DNA of 64,000 bases. It comes from CAZMGG01 sp964565715. Its GTDB lineage: Bacteria; Planctomycetota; UBA1135; UBA2386. The position numbers and the translations under genes are program-made. Shown here piece by piece: positions 17,894 through 26,063 of this stretch. The notes beneath the pieces were generated by a model, which was not told the origin of the DNA, made no database searches, and was given only the letters and a program-made list of their open reading frames with translations. Location: positions 7,899 to 71,898 of the forward strand of contig CAZMGG010000013.1 in assembly GCA_964565715.1 (NCBI GenBank), given 5' to 3'. Position 1 is the stretch's first letter; each line of letters starts with the position of its first letter.

Positions 17894-18856
17894 TCAGAAC
17901 AGCGTCACGTGCACGGGCGGCGCGACCACGAAGGGCGGACTCCAGGCGACGCCGGGATCCCAGGCGCCGGCCACGGCGGTGACCAGGAGCCCGCGCAGCG
18001 ACGGGTTGGCGGGCAGCGGCGCCGGGAACCAGACGTGGCCCGCGGCACCCGGCAGGCCGGCGCCGGCACGGACGTCGCCGCCGCCGGTCTGGCGCCAGAC
18101 GATCACGTCGGCAGCCGAACGGATCGCACAGCCGCCCGGCAATCCCGGCACGGCCGCCAGACCGTTCGGGTTGGTGCCCAGCACCAGCATCGCGATCGTG
18201 TTCGGCAGGAAGTTGGTGCCCTCGAAGGCGAACGCGGCATTGCCGAGGCTCGGCGGCTGGTTGGTGAACAGGGTGCCGAAGCCGCCGGTGCCCCAGCAGC
18301 GGCCGTTGGGACTGCCCGGCAGCGTCACGTTCCGGCCATCCAGGTAGCCGCAATAGAACCGCAGCTTCGGCGCGGCCGGCGCCACCTGCGTCCACACACC
18401 GTTCACCAGCTGCGCGGTCGGCACGGTGGCGCCGCCGGGCTCATACGGCTCGAACGAACCGCCCGGCTCGGTCCAGACGATCCACACCGGCCAGCTCACC
18501 CCGGCCAGGTCGAGATCGAGGTTGGTGCCCTGCCAGGCGACGCCCAGGGCCGGCGAGATCTGCCATGTGCCGCCGCACCAGCGCCGCAGCGGCAGGTTGG
18601 TCACCGGATCGTCGTACCACACCTCGAGCTTCATGAAGCCCGGCTGCGTCACGGTGTTGCCCGTGCAGATGGCCAGCGCCTGCAGCGATCCGCTCGGACC
18701 CAGCGTCGTGCGGAAGGCGAACGAATTGGGCCCGTTCGGGTCGATGGCGGTCAGCGCCGAGCCGATGCTGGAGGAGACGCCGTTCCGTGCGTGACAGGGC
18801 GAGGTCTGCGCACCCAGCGACGCGGCGGACAGGAGGCAGGCGAGTATCCTGGACAT
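17894..18856 (-). CDS. exported protein of planctomycete type, function unknown
   Basis: 320 residues from the ATG at 18856. The N-terminus MSRILACLLSAASLGAQ is a short signal peptide with an A-x-A-like cleavage site. The mature part is rich in Gly, Pro, Trp and Asn and predicted all-beta. It ends in a WFPAPLPANPSLRGLLVTA/HVTLF pattern resembling the C-terminal ~100-residue domain of several other secreted proteins here (for example the end of 38334-40793, with LVLGTNPNG-like turns). No enzymatic motif is evident. It lies divergently from the hydrolase at 18926, sharing a ~70-base promoter region. Confidence 0.7.
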   Translation of the reverse strand: MSRILACLLSAASLGAQTSPCHARNGVSSSIGSALTAIDPNGPNSFAFRTTLGPSGSLQALAICTGNTVTQPGFMKLEVWYDDPVTNLPLRRWCGGTWQISPALGVAWQGTNLDLDLAGVSWPVWIVWTEPGGSFEPYEPGGATVPTAQLVNGVWTQVAPAAPKLRFYCGYLDGRNVTLPGSPNGRCWGTGGFGTLFTNQPPSLGNAAFAFEGTNFLPNTIAMLVLGTNPNGLAAVPGLPGGCAIRSAADVIVWRQTGGGDVRAGAGLPGAAGHVWFPAPLPANPSLRGLLVTAVAGAWDPGVAWSPPFVVAPPVHVTLF

Positions 18857-18925
18857 GGCGACTCCGCGAGGAACGGGCCACCCTACCACCGCCACGACCA
18901 CCCGCCCAGGCCGCCCACCCACCTC

Positions 18926-20962
18926 ATGTCGCCCGAAGCAGCCTTCCCGCACCCGATCGAGGACCGTGAGCACCTGCTGATCCCGCTGCCGGACGGCGGC
19001 CACCTCGCGGCGCGGGCCTGGCTGCCCACCGGCAGCGGGCCGGCGCCGGCGGTGCTCGAGTACATCCCCTACCGCAAGCGCGACGGCACCCGGCTGCGCG
19101 ACGAACCGATGCACCGCTGGTTCGCCGGGCACGGCTACGCCGCGCTGCGGGTCGACATCCGCGGCACCGGCGAGTCCACCGGCATCCTGACCGACGAGTA
19201 CAGCGAACAGGAACAGCAGGACGCGCTGGCCGTGATCGCCTGGATCGCCGCCCAGCCCTGGTGCGACGGCACGGTGGCGATGATCGGCAAGTCCTGGGGC
19301 GGCTTCAGCGCCCTGCAGGCCGCCGCCCGCCGGCCGCCTGCCCTCCGCGCCGTCATCGCCGTCTGCGCCACCGACGACCGCTACGCCGACGACGCCCACT
19401 ACATGGGCGGCTGCCTGCTCCACGAGAACCTGGTCTGGGGTTCGCTGCTGATGACCCTGTGCGCGCAGCCGCCGGACCCCGCCCTCGCCGGCCCCCGCTG
19501 GCGCGAACTCTGGCAGCAACGCCTCGACCACCTGGCGCCGTTCCCCGCCCGCTGGCTGCGGCATCCCTGCCGCGACGACTACTGGCGCCACGGTTCGATC
19601 AACGAGGACTTCGGCGCGATCGAGGTGCCCGTGTGGGTGATCAGCGGCTGGGCCGATGGCTACAGCAACGCGGTGCCGCGCCTGCTGGCGGGCCTGCGAG
19701 GGCCGCGCTGGGGCCTGATCGGACCGTGGGCCCACGCCTACCCGCACGAGGGGGTGCCGGGCCCGGCCATCGGCTTCCTGCAGGAGGCCGTCCGGTTCCT
19801 CGACCGCTGGCTGCGCGGCATCGACAACGGCTGGGAACGGCAGCCGCGCCTGCGGGCCTGGCTGCAGGACAGCGCGCGTCCGGCGCCGGGCCGGACCGAG
19901 CGCGCCGGCCGCTGGATCGCCGAGCCCGAATGGCCGAGCCCGCGTCTGCATCGCACCACGTTCGCCCTGCGCGGCGGAGCCCTGGTCGATCCGGCTGACG
20001 CCGATCCGGGCGAGCCACCCTGCCGGCACCAGTCGCCCCTCGCGGTCGGCCTCGCCGCCGGCGCCTGGTGCGGCTTCGGCCTGGACGGCGACGATCCGGC
20101 CGACCAGCGCACCGACGACGCCGCCTCGCTGTGCTTCGACAGCGCGCCGCTGACCGGGCCCTTCGCCATCCTCGGCGCCGCCGAGGTGGAACTGGCCCTC
20201 GCCGTCGATCGGCCGGTGGCGATGCTGTACCTGCGCCTCTGCGAGGTGTTCCCGGACGGCGCCTCGGCCCGCGTCACCTACACCATCAGCAACCTGACCC
20301 ACCGGCACGGCCACGAGCAGCCCGAACCGCTGGTCCCTGGCGAGCGGCTGCGCCTGCGGCTCCGGCTGAACGACATCGCACACACCTTCGCCGCCGGCAA
20401 CCGCCTGCGCCTCGCGCTGTCCACCTCCTGCTGGCCGCTGGCCTGGCCGGCGCCGGCGGCGGTCACCGTCACCCTGTTCCCCGCCGAATGCCGTCTGCAC
20501 CTGCCGGTGCGGCCCGACCACGCCGCCGACCACTCGCTGCCGCCGCCGCCGCCGCCCCGCAGCGCCGCGGCGCCGCCGTTCACCGACCTGCATCCAGGCG
20601 GCGTGCGCCGCACCACCACCCGCGATCCCGCCTCCGGCGAGCTCGTGACCGTGACCGAACTGGACCTGGAACCGGACGGCACGCCTTCGCTGACCCAGCT
20701 CGACGACATCGACCTGCGCTTCGGCCACGGCATCCGCGAGACCTTCCGCATCGTCGATGGCGATCCGTGCTCGGCCCAGGCCGAGGTGCACCACGTCACC
20801 GTGGCCGAACGGCACGGCCAGGCGCTGACCGTCGCACTGACCGCCCGGCTCACCTGCACCGCGGACACCTTCGCGTTCACCGCCACCCTGGAGGCGCGCT
20901 GCGACGACGAGGTGGTCCGGCGCCGTGAGTTCGGCGAGACGGTGCCGCGCCACCTGGTCTGA
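18926..20962 (+). CDS. CocE/NonD-family (X-Pro dipeptidyl-peptidase, S15-like) hydrolase
   Basis: 678 residues from the ATG at 18926 (MSPEAAFPHPIEDREHLL). It is an alpha/beta-hydrolase with the S15 layout: EYIPYRKRDGT, LRVDIRGTGESTG, nucleophile Ser123 in GKSWGGFSAL, an Asp in VPVWVISGWADGY, and His in GPWAHAYPHEGVPG. The C-terminal X-Pro/PepX jelly-roll follows (ARVTYTISNLTHRH and FAAGNRLRLALSTSCWP). No signal peptide is seen, so cytosolic. Relatives include cocaine esterase, alpha-amino-acid ester hydrolase and X-Pro peptidases, and the exact specificity is open. The last ~120 residues (with a His-rich linker) are longer than in minimal CocE. Confidence 0.87.
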   Translation: MSPEAAFPHPIEDREHLLIPLPDGGHLAARAWLPTGSGPAPAVLEYIPYRKRDGTRLRDEPMHRWFAGHGYAALRVDIRGTGESTGILTDEYSEQEQQDALAVIAWIAAQPWCDGTVAMIGKSWGGFSALQAAARRPPALRAVIAVCATDDRYADDAHYMGGCLLHENLVWGSLLMTLCAQPPDPALAGPRWRELWQQRLDHLAPFPARWLRHPCRDDYWRHGSINEDFGAIEVPVWVISGWADGYSNAVPRLLAGLRGPRWGLIGPWAHAYPHEGVPGPAIGFLQEAVRFLDRWLRGIDNGWERQPRLRAWLQDSARPAPGRTERAGRWIAEPEWPSPRLHRTTFALRGGALVDPADADPGEPPCRHQSPLAVGLAAGAWCGFGLDGDDPADQRTDDAASLCFDSAPLTGPFAILGAAEVELALAVDRPVAMLYLRLCEVFPDGASARVTYTISNLTHRHGHEQPEPLVPGERLRLRLRLNDIAHTFAAGNRLRLALSTSCWPLAWPAPAAVTVTLFPAECRLHLPVRPDHAADHSLPPPPPPRSAAAPPFTDLHPGGVRRTTTRDPASGELVTVTELDLEPDGTPSLTQLDDIDLRFGHGIRETFRIVDGDPCSAQAEVHHVTVAERHGQALTVALTARLTCTADTFAFTATLEARCDDEVVRRREFGETVPRHLV

Positions 20963-21005
20963 TCGGTCGTCGATAAGTATCTATCTGATAGCATCTTATG
21001 ATTCA

Positions 21006-22958
21006 TCAACCGCCGACATCCACGCCGGCGTCCACCGCCGCCGCCTGGTCCGGCCGGTCCCAGGCGCGGTAGAGCCCCGCCAGGTTGTCGGTGGCCTGCT
21101 TCACCCAGGCGTGATCCGTCGCAAACCGCGCCCGCATGATCGTCAGCGCCCGCCGATACAGCGGCTCCGCCGCCGCGAACTCGCGCCGTGTGCACAGCAC
21201 CTGGCCGAGATTGGACATCGCGATCGACGCGTACGGATGGTCGCCGTGGCCGGTGCGCTCATAGATGCCCAGCGTCTCGCGCAGGCAGGCCTCGGCCTCG
21301 CCAAGGTCGCCGCGCCGCTGCGCCAGCGACGCCAGATGGGCGAGGAACGTGCCGAGCCAGGCGTGGTCCGGATCGATCGCCCGCAGCAGCATCACGCCTT
21401 TCCGCACCAGCGGCTCGGCCTGATCGAGACGGCCGGCCTTCAGGTGGATCGCGCCGACGTTCAGCACCGCCCGCGCATACCGCTCGTCGTGCTCGCCGTG
21501 CAGCGCGCGGAACTGGTCGCCGGCGGTCTGGTAGCTGGCGATGGTCTCCTGATCGAGACCCAGCCGTTCGTAGAGCAGCCCCAGCGCGTTGTGCACCTCG
21601 GCCAGGTCGTCGTGGGGCGGCGCCAGCAGCCCCTGCCGCAACCGCAGGCACGCCTCCAGGTGCGTCCGCGCCCGCGCCAGGTCGCCGTGGCTGCGGAACG
21701 CGTGGCCGAGCATCAGCCGCACCCTGGCCTCCACCTCCGGCGGCCCCTGGATGTCCGCCACCCGGTCGCCGGCGCGTTCGATCGCCGCGCGCAGGGTCAG
21801 GTCGGCGCTGCCGTTCTCGTTGGGATCGGCCTGGGTCAGCAGCGCGTCGAACCAGCGGTTCACGCCCACCGCGATCCCGGTCTGGTGCCGCGCCTCCAGC
21901 ATCTGCCAGAACGCCACGCCGGCGCCGCCGAGCAGGGCCAGCACCGCCACCCCGGCCGCCGCCACCAGCCAGCGATGGCGCAGCACGAAGCGGCTCAGCC
22001 AGTAGACCGCGCTCGGCGGCCGCGCCGCGATCGGCTCCCGCCGCAGGCAACGCTGCACGTCCTGGCCCAGCGCGTCGGCCGACGGATAGCGCTGGCCGGG
22101 ATCCCGGGCGAGCGCCTTGCCGACGATGGTCTGCAGGTCGCCGCGACAGTCCCGCGCCACCGCGCCGAGCCGCTGCGGTTCGCCGCCGTCCAGGATCCGC
22201 AGCACCTCCGCCGGCGGCCGTCCCCGCACCGGGAACGGCAGCTCCCCCGCCAGCAGCTCGAACAGCAGCACGCCCAGCGTGTACACGTCCGAGCGCACGT
22301 CGACGGCGCCGGGCTCGGCGCGCAGCTGCTCGGGACTCATGTAGCACAACGTGCCGACCAGCTGCCCCTCCAGCGTGCGCAGCGACTGGCCCTCGTCGTC
22401 GAGCACCCGGGCGACGCCGAAGTCGAGCACCTTGGGCCGGTCGTCGTCGTCCACCAGGATGTTCGAGGGCTTCAGGTCCCGGTGCACGACGCCCTTCTGG
22501 TGCGCGTGATGCACCGCCTCGCACAGCCGCCCGAACAGCCGCAGCACCGCCCCCCGATCCGGCCGCCGCTCCCGCCGCCAGACGTCCAGCGGCAAGCCGC
22601 GCACCTGCTCCATGGCGAAGAACGGCTGCGCCCCGCCCGGCGCGGCGAACGTGCCGGCGGCGTGGATCTGGGCGATGCCCGGATGCTGCAGCCGCGCCAG
22701 CACGCGCGCCTCGTCGGCGAAGCGGCGCAGCGCCGCCGGCCCGGCGCGGCCCGGGCGCAGGACCTTCAACGCGACGCGGCGCTGCGGCTCCTGCTGCTCC
22801 GCCTCGTAGACCACGCCCATGCCGCCCTCGCCGAGCACGCCCAGGATGCGGAAGCCGGCGATCTGGTCGGGCACCGCGGCCGGCGCCGGGTCCTGCCGGC
22901 GCAGCCGTTCCGCCGCCTTCCGCACGTGCGGCAGCAGGTCGCCGTCGTCGCTCACCAC
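21006..22958 (-). CDS. membrane Ser/Thr protein kinase with TPR sensor domain
   Basis: 650 residues from a GTG at 22958; the larger frame upstream overlaps the sigma-factor gene in shadow. Kinase motifs: GEGGMGVVYEA (P-loop), VALKVL (Lys), HRDLKPSNIL (catalytic loop), DFGVARV and YMSPEQL. The linker REPIAARPPS is shared with the kinase at the window start. A single membrane segment (LVAAAGVAVLALLGGAGVAFW, about residue 380) precedes ~270 residues of TPR-like helical pairs (AEVHNALGLLYERLGL, LNVGAIHLKAGRLDQAEPL, ALTIMRARF). It begins 4 bases after the ECF sigma gene stop, so the pair is co-transcribed, a typical planctomycete sigma-kinase module. Confidence 0.92.
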   Translation of the reverse strand: MVSDDGDLLPHVRKAAERLRRQDPAPAAVPDQIAGFRILGVLGEGGMGVVYEAEQQEPQRRVALKVLRPGRAGPAALRRFADEARVLARLQHPGIAQIHAAGTFAAPGGAQPFFAMEQVRGLPLDVWRRERRPDRGAVLRLFGRLCEAVHHAHQKGVVHRDLKPSNILVDDDDRPKVLDFGVARVLDDEGQSLRTLEGQLVGTLCYMSPEQLRAEPGAVDVRSDVYTLGVLLFELLAGELPFPVRGRPPAEVLRILDGGEPQRLGAVARDCRGDLQTIVGKALARDPGQRYPSADALGQDVQRCLRREPIAARPPSAVYWLSRFVLRHRWLVAAAGVAVLALLGGAGVAFWQMLEARHQTGIAVGVNRWFDALLTQADPNENGSADLTLRAAIERAGDRVADIQGPPEVEARVRLMLGHAFRSHGDLARARTHLEACLRLRQGLLAPPHDDLAEVHNALGLLYERLGLDQETIASYQTAGDQFRALHGEHDERYARAVLNVGAIHLKAGRLDQAEPLVRKGVMLLRAIDPDHAWLGTFLAHLASLAQRRGDLGEAEACLRETLGIYERTGHGDHPYASIAMSNLGQVLCTRREFAAAEPLYRRALTIMRARFATDHAWVKQATDNLAGLYRAWDRPDQAAAVDAGVDVGG

Positions 22959-22962
22959 CGGA

Positions 22963-23556
22963 TCACCATTCCTCGCTCCGTTCCCGCACCAGCTCACGCA
23001 CACGGTCCAGCACGCGCCGCTTGGCGCCGTAGACCGCGTTCTCGCTGATGCCGAGTTCGGCGGCCACCGCCGCCGCCGGCTGGTCCTGGCAGGCGAAGCG
23101 GTCGAACGCGGCATAGGTCTGCGGCGTGACCTCGGCCCGCACCTCGGCGAGGCAGTGCGCGAACAGCGCGGTCCGCCATTCGTCCTCCCACACGTCCTGC
23201 AGGGCGTCGTCATCGGCGATCCGCTCGAAGAAGCCGGTGCCGGTGTCGGGATCGGCGACCTGCGCGGCGCGGGGCCGGCGCTTGTGGCACTGGCGGATCG
23301 CGTGGGTGGCGATGCCGAACAGCCACTGGCGCAGGCGGCCCTTCTGCGGGTCGTAGCGGCCCGCCCGGTAGCCCTCGAGGAACGCCAGCAGGGTCTGCTG
23401 CGCCGTGTCCTCGGCGTCATCGGCGTGCAGACCGAGGCGCCGGGCGTACTCGAGCAGCACCGGCCGGTAGCGCTCGACGTAGTCCTGCCACACGGTGCGG
23501 TTGTCCGGGTCCATCAGGCCCCGGAGCAGTTCGGCGCTGGTGATGGTGCTGCGCAT
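22963..23556 (-). CDS. ECF-type RNA polymerase sigma factor
   Basis: 197 residues. Region 2 reads LEYARRLGLHADDAEDTAQQTLLAFLEGYRAG with the core-binding helix, then LRQWLFGIATHAIRQCHKRR. Region 4 reads TYAAFDRFACQDQPAAAVAAELGISENAVYGAKRRVLDRVRE, a helix-turn-helix for -35 binding. It is immediately upstream of, and almost overlapping, the Ser/Thr kinase, which suggests regulation by phosphorylation rather than by an anti-sigma factor (inference from known planctomycete sigma-kinase pairs). No anti-sigma gene is adjacent. Confidence 0.9.
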   Translation of the reverse strand: MRSTITSAELLRGLMDPDNRTVWQDYVERYRPVLLEYARRLGLHADDAEDTAQQTLLAFLEGYRAGRYDPQKGRLRQWLFGIATHAIRQCHKRRPRAAQVADPDTGTGFFERIADDDALQDVWEDEWRTALFAHCLAEVRAEVTPQTYAAFDRFACQDQPAAAVAAELGISENAVYGAKRRVLDRVRELVRERSEEW

Positions 23557-23622
23557 GGCGGGCCGCGGGACCCAGGTTAGCCAGGCTCGGGCGCGCCGGG
23601 CAACGGGCGGCCCGGCCCTGCC

Positions 23623-24564
23623 TCAGTTCACCAGGATCCAGCTGATCCCCGACAGGCCCTGGTCGCGCAACCGCCAGGAACGGCCGCCATCCGTGGACAC
23701 GTGCAGGTTGCCACCCTTGTCGGCGACGGCCACCGTGGTTCCGCGCACGGCGAGACAACCGGTGTCGACGATGCCGGCGAGCCAGCGCGGGAGACCTGGC
23801 ACGGGCTGCAACGGACCGCTGCCGTGCAGCGGCCGCCGGTACACCGCGCCGCGTTCGGCGAAGTGGTCGGCGGCGGCGCTCACCAGGATGTCGTCGCCGC
23901 AGAACGCCACCGCGCTGCAGTAACTGGCGTGCAGGCCCTCGCGTTCGACAGTCCACGTGCGGCCGCCGTCCCGGCTCAGGCACAGCCCGACCGCCGCCGC
24001 CGCGACGACCGTGCCTGGCTCCGTCGGGTGCGCCGAGACCTCGTGGACGTCGTGATCGATGGCGATGGTCGGCTGCCAGGTCACGCCGCCATCGGTGGAA
24101 CAGGGAATGCCGCCGACGTGGACGTTCGCCAGCAGCGTCCGTTGGTCGGCGGTGGTCGCCAGCGAACGGACGCCGAGCGGCGGCCCCACGCGCCGGCCGT
24201 CGATGATCGCCGAGCCGGCGTACCAGGCCGCGCGGCCGGGCACGACCGCGAAGCCCGGCAGCGCCTCGAGTGTGCCCTCGCCGGTGACGCGCAGCACGCT
24301 CGCGTCGTCGGTGCCGACGTGGATCACCTCGCCCACGCGCACCAGGCACGCGAGATCGCGCGGGCTCTCGGCCAGCGTGCGCCACCCCTCGGCGCCGGTC
24401 CGGCGGCACACGGCATGGCCATCGACGATCGCCAGCACGCCGCCGTCGCGGTCGGACGCCAGCGCGCGGACTCCACGGCCGGCGAGCTCCTGCCGTCGCG
24501 CGTCACCCTGGTACACCAACACGCCGTCGTTCCAGGTGGCCACGAAGATGTCGGGAATCGTCAT
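23623..24564 (-). CDS. BNR/YCF48-type beta-propeller protein
   Basis: A 313-residue protein with no signal peptide, starting MTIPDIFVATWNDGVLVYQGD. Repeats ending in Asp-box-like motifs are seen at STDGGVTWQPT, SRDGGRTWTVE and STDGGRSWRLR, spaced ~60-110 residues apart, which fits a 6- or 7-bladed propeller related to sialidase/photosystem-assembly BNR repeats. Catalytic sialidase residues (Arg triad, Asp, Tyr/Glu) are not recognisable, so an enzyme is unlikely. It is the last gene before the lower-GC ietAS island. Confidence 0.8.
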   Translation of the reverse strand: MTIPDIFVATWNDGVLVYQGDARRQELAGRGVRALASDRDGGVLAIVDGHAVCRRTGAEGWRTLAESPRDLACLVRVGEVIHVGTDDASVLRVTGEGTLEALPGFAVVPGRAAWYAGSAIIDGRRVGPPLGVRSLATTADQRTLLANVHVGGIPCSTDGGVTWQPTIAIDHDVHEVSAHPTEPGTVVAAAAVGLCLSRDGGRTWTVEREGLHASYCSAVAFCGDDILVSAAADHFAERGAVYRRPLHGSGPLQPVPGLPRWLAGIVDTGCLAVRGTTVAVADKGGNLHVSTDGGRSWRLRDQGLSGISWILVN

Positions 24565-24902
24565 CGAGATTCCAGGCGCCAGTTCCTGCCCCTGCAGCCA
24601 CCTGGCCGTTCACAGCACCTCCCGGTCGCGATCCTCCAAACCCTAGCTGAAAGACACCCCGGTGGCTTGCGCAAGTTGGCCCTCTACTGCAACGGCGGAT
24701 GGCACGCTCGGGGCCTTGGGCGCCCAAGCACTGGTGAATGCGTGTGTATGGGTCGCGACCCTCTCGCGGGCCTCCGTTCCGAGTCCGTTGCTAGCGAAAG
24801 CCGCAGTCGGCAACCCGTTGGCACCACCCGTGTTAGGGTTCCGTTCGCCAACAGAAGCAGGTCGGCCTTGACTGTCGTCTCACAACCTCCGACTATCGTC
24901 TC
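24565..24902. promoter_or_regulatory. intergenic region with candidate ietAS promoter
   Basis: A 338-base gene-free stretch between divergent genes, lower in GC than the left flank. TTGACT (24868-24873), a 17-base spacer and GACTAT (24891-24896) make a plausible sigma70-type promoter. The -10 box ends only 6 bases before the ATG at 24903, and no Shine-Dalgarno is visible, so a leaderless transcript is implied. CGTCTCA is repeated on both sides of the -10 box. Nothing else coding is apparent. Confidence 0.4.
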
Positions 24903-26060
24903 ATGGTCGACGACATCCGGTACCTGAACGAGCTCTTCCGTATCGTTGGAGGGGCGCTTCGTCTCGATGCGGACCGGGTTCGCAACTACACCGCCTTCCT
25001 CGCGGAGAAGCTCGATGCGGCCGGTGAGGCCACGGCTGCCAAGCGCCTGAGAATGCTCCTGGCAGAAAGCGACCGGAGCCTCCGGCCAACCAGTGGTAGC
25101 CCAGCTTCTACTCGGGCCCTCCCGATCGACAGCGAGAGCCGCTTCGAGTTGCTAGAGCAAGTCCGCCCCATCGCCGAGCGAGACGGCCCAGTGGTCCTTG
25201 ACGAGAACCAATGGAAGGTCGTCAACGAATTCCTGAGCGTCGCCAAGAGCTACGGGCAGCTCGAAGCGGCGGGGGTAGCCGCATCCCTCAGCTTGATCAT
25301 GTACGGACCGTCGGGCTGCGGGAAGAGCCGGTTGGCGCGACACCTTGCTGCCGATCTCGGACTTCCGCTTTACTTGGCCCGCTTGGACGGTCTTATCTCC
25401 TCCTACCTCGGGAGCACTTCGAAGAACATCCGCGCAATCTTCGATTTCGCGGCACAGCGTCCTTGCGTCCTCTTCCTTGACGAGTTTGACGCCATCGCGA
25501 AGCTCCGGGGAGATTCTCAAGAACTCGGTGAACTCAAGCGAGTCGTCAACAGCTTCCTTCAGAACCTGGACAGCGTGAGCCAGAGCTCGATCGTGCTAGC
25601 TGCCTCCAATCATCCTGAACTGCTCGACCCGGCGGTTTGGAGACGCTTCGCCTACAGGTTGGAGCTTGGCTATCCCGACGAGCATCAGCGTCGGGAGCTA
25701 TGGCGAAACTTCCTCCTCGGGAGGTTCTTCGATGACAAGGAAGTCGACATTCTTGCGGACCTCTCGGAGGGCTTCACTGGTTCCGATATCGAGGAGGCAT
25801 CGCTTCGCCTGCGTAGGCAAGGGATCACATCCGACAAGGAGCCCGTACTCCATGATGCGCTCCTGGTCTTGCGGAATCTTGCGCTTGGAGAAGGGACGGG
25901 ACGCCGCTTACTCGGCTCGCTCCGTGAGCGTGACGAGCGACAGCTTGCCTCCGCACTCCGGCAGCGCGACAAGGCGCGCTACAGCTACGCTAACCTGGGC
26001 CGCCTTCTCGGCGTCTCGAAGGCAACAGCTCAGCGCATGCTTGCGGCGGGACTGGAGTAG
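24903..26060 (+). CDS. ietA: AAA+ ATPase of IetAS-like anti-phage system
   Basis: A 385-residue AAA+ protein. An N-terminal helical region of ~90 residues precedes Walker A (GPSGCGKS, residues 135-142), Walker B (LFLDEFD, 190-196), a sensor-1 Asn/His in LAASNHPELL, and an arginine-finger region DPAVWRRFAYRLELGYPD. The C-terminus (YANLGRLLGVSKATAQRML) resembles a helix-turn-helix. The next gene, 3 bases downstream, is a subtilisin-like protease. The pair ATPase plus S8 protease is the composition of the IetAS defence system described among predicted anti-phage systems. Codon use and GC are clearly lower than in flanking genes, a sign of transfer. Name assigned by domain pairing, not alignment. 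Confidence 0.8.
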   Translation: MVDDIRYLNELFRIVGGALRLDADRVRNYTAFLAEKLDAAGEATAAKRLRMLLAESDRSLRPTSGSPASTRALPIDSESRFELLEQVRPIAERDGPVVLDENQWKVVNEFLSVAKSYGQLEAAGVAASLSLIMYGPSGCGKSRLARHLAADLGLPLYLARLDGLISSYLGSTSKNIRAIFDFAAQRPCVLFLDEFDAIAKLRGDSQELGELKRVVNSFLQNLDSVSQSSIVLAASNHPELLDPAVWRRFAYRLELGYPDEHQRRELWRNFLLGRFFDDKEVDILADLSEGFTGSDIEEASLRLRRQGITSDKEPVLHDALLVLRNLALGEGTGRRLLGSLRERDERQLASALRQRDKARYSYANLGRLLGVSKATAQRMLAAGLE

Positions 26061-26063
26061 CAC

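Noticed and set aside
20963..21005. AT-rich hairpin between two convergent genes (CTATC-T-GATAG within ATAAG...CTTAT) as a terminator
   Set aside because: The stem is short and AT-rich and no T-run follows on either strand; not enough to call a terminator.
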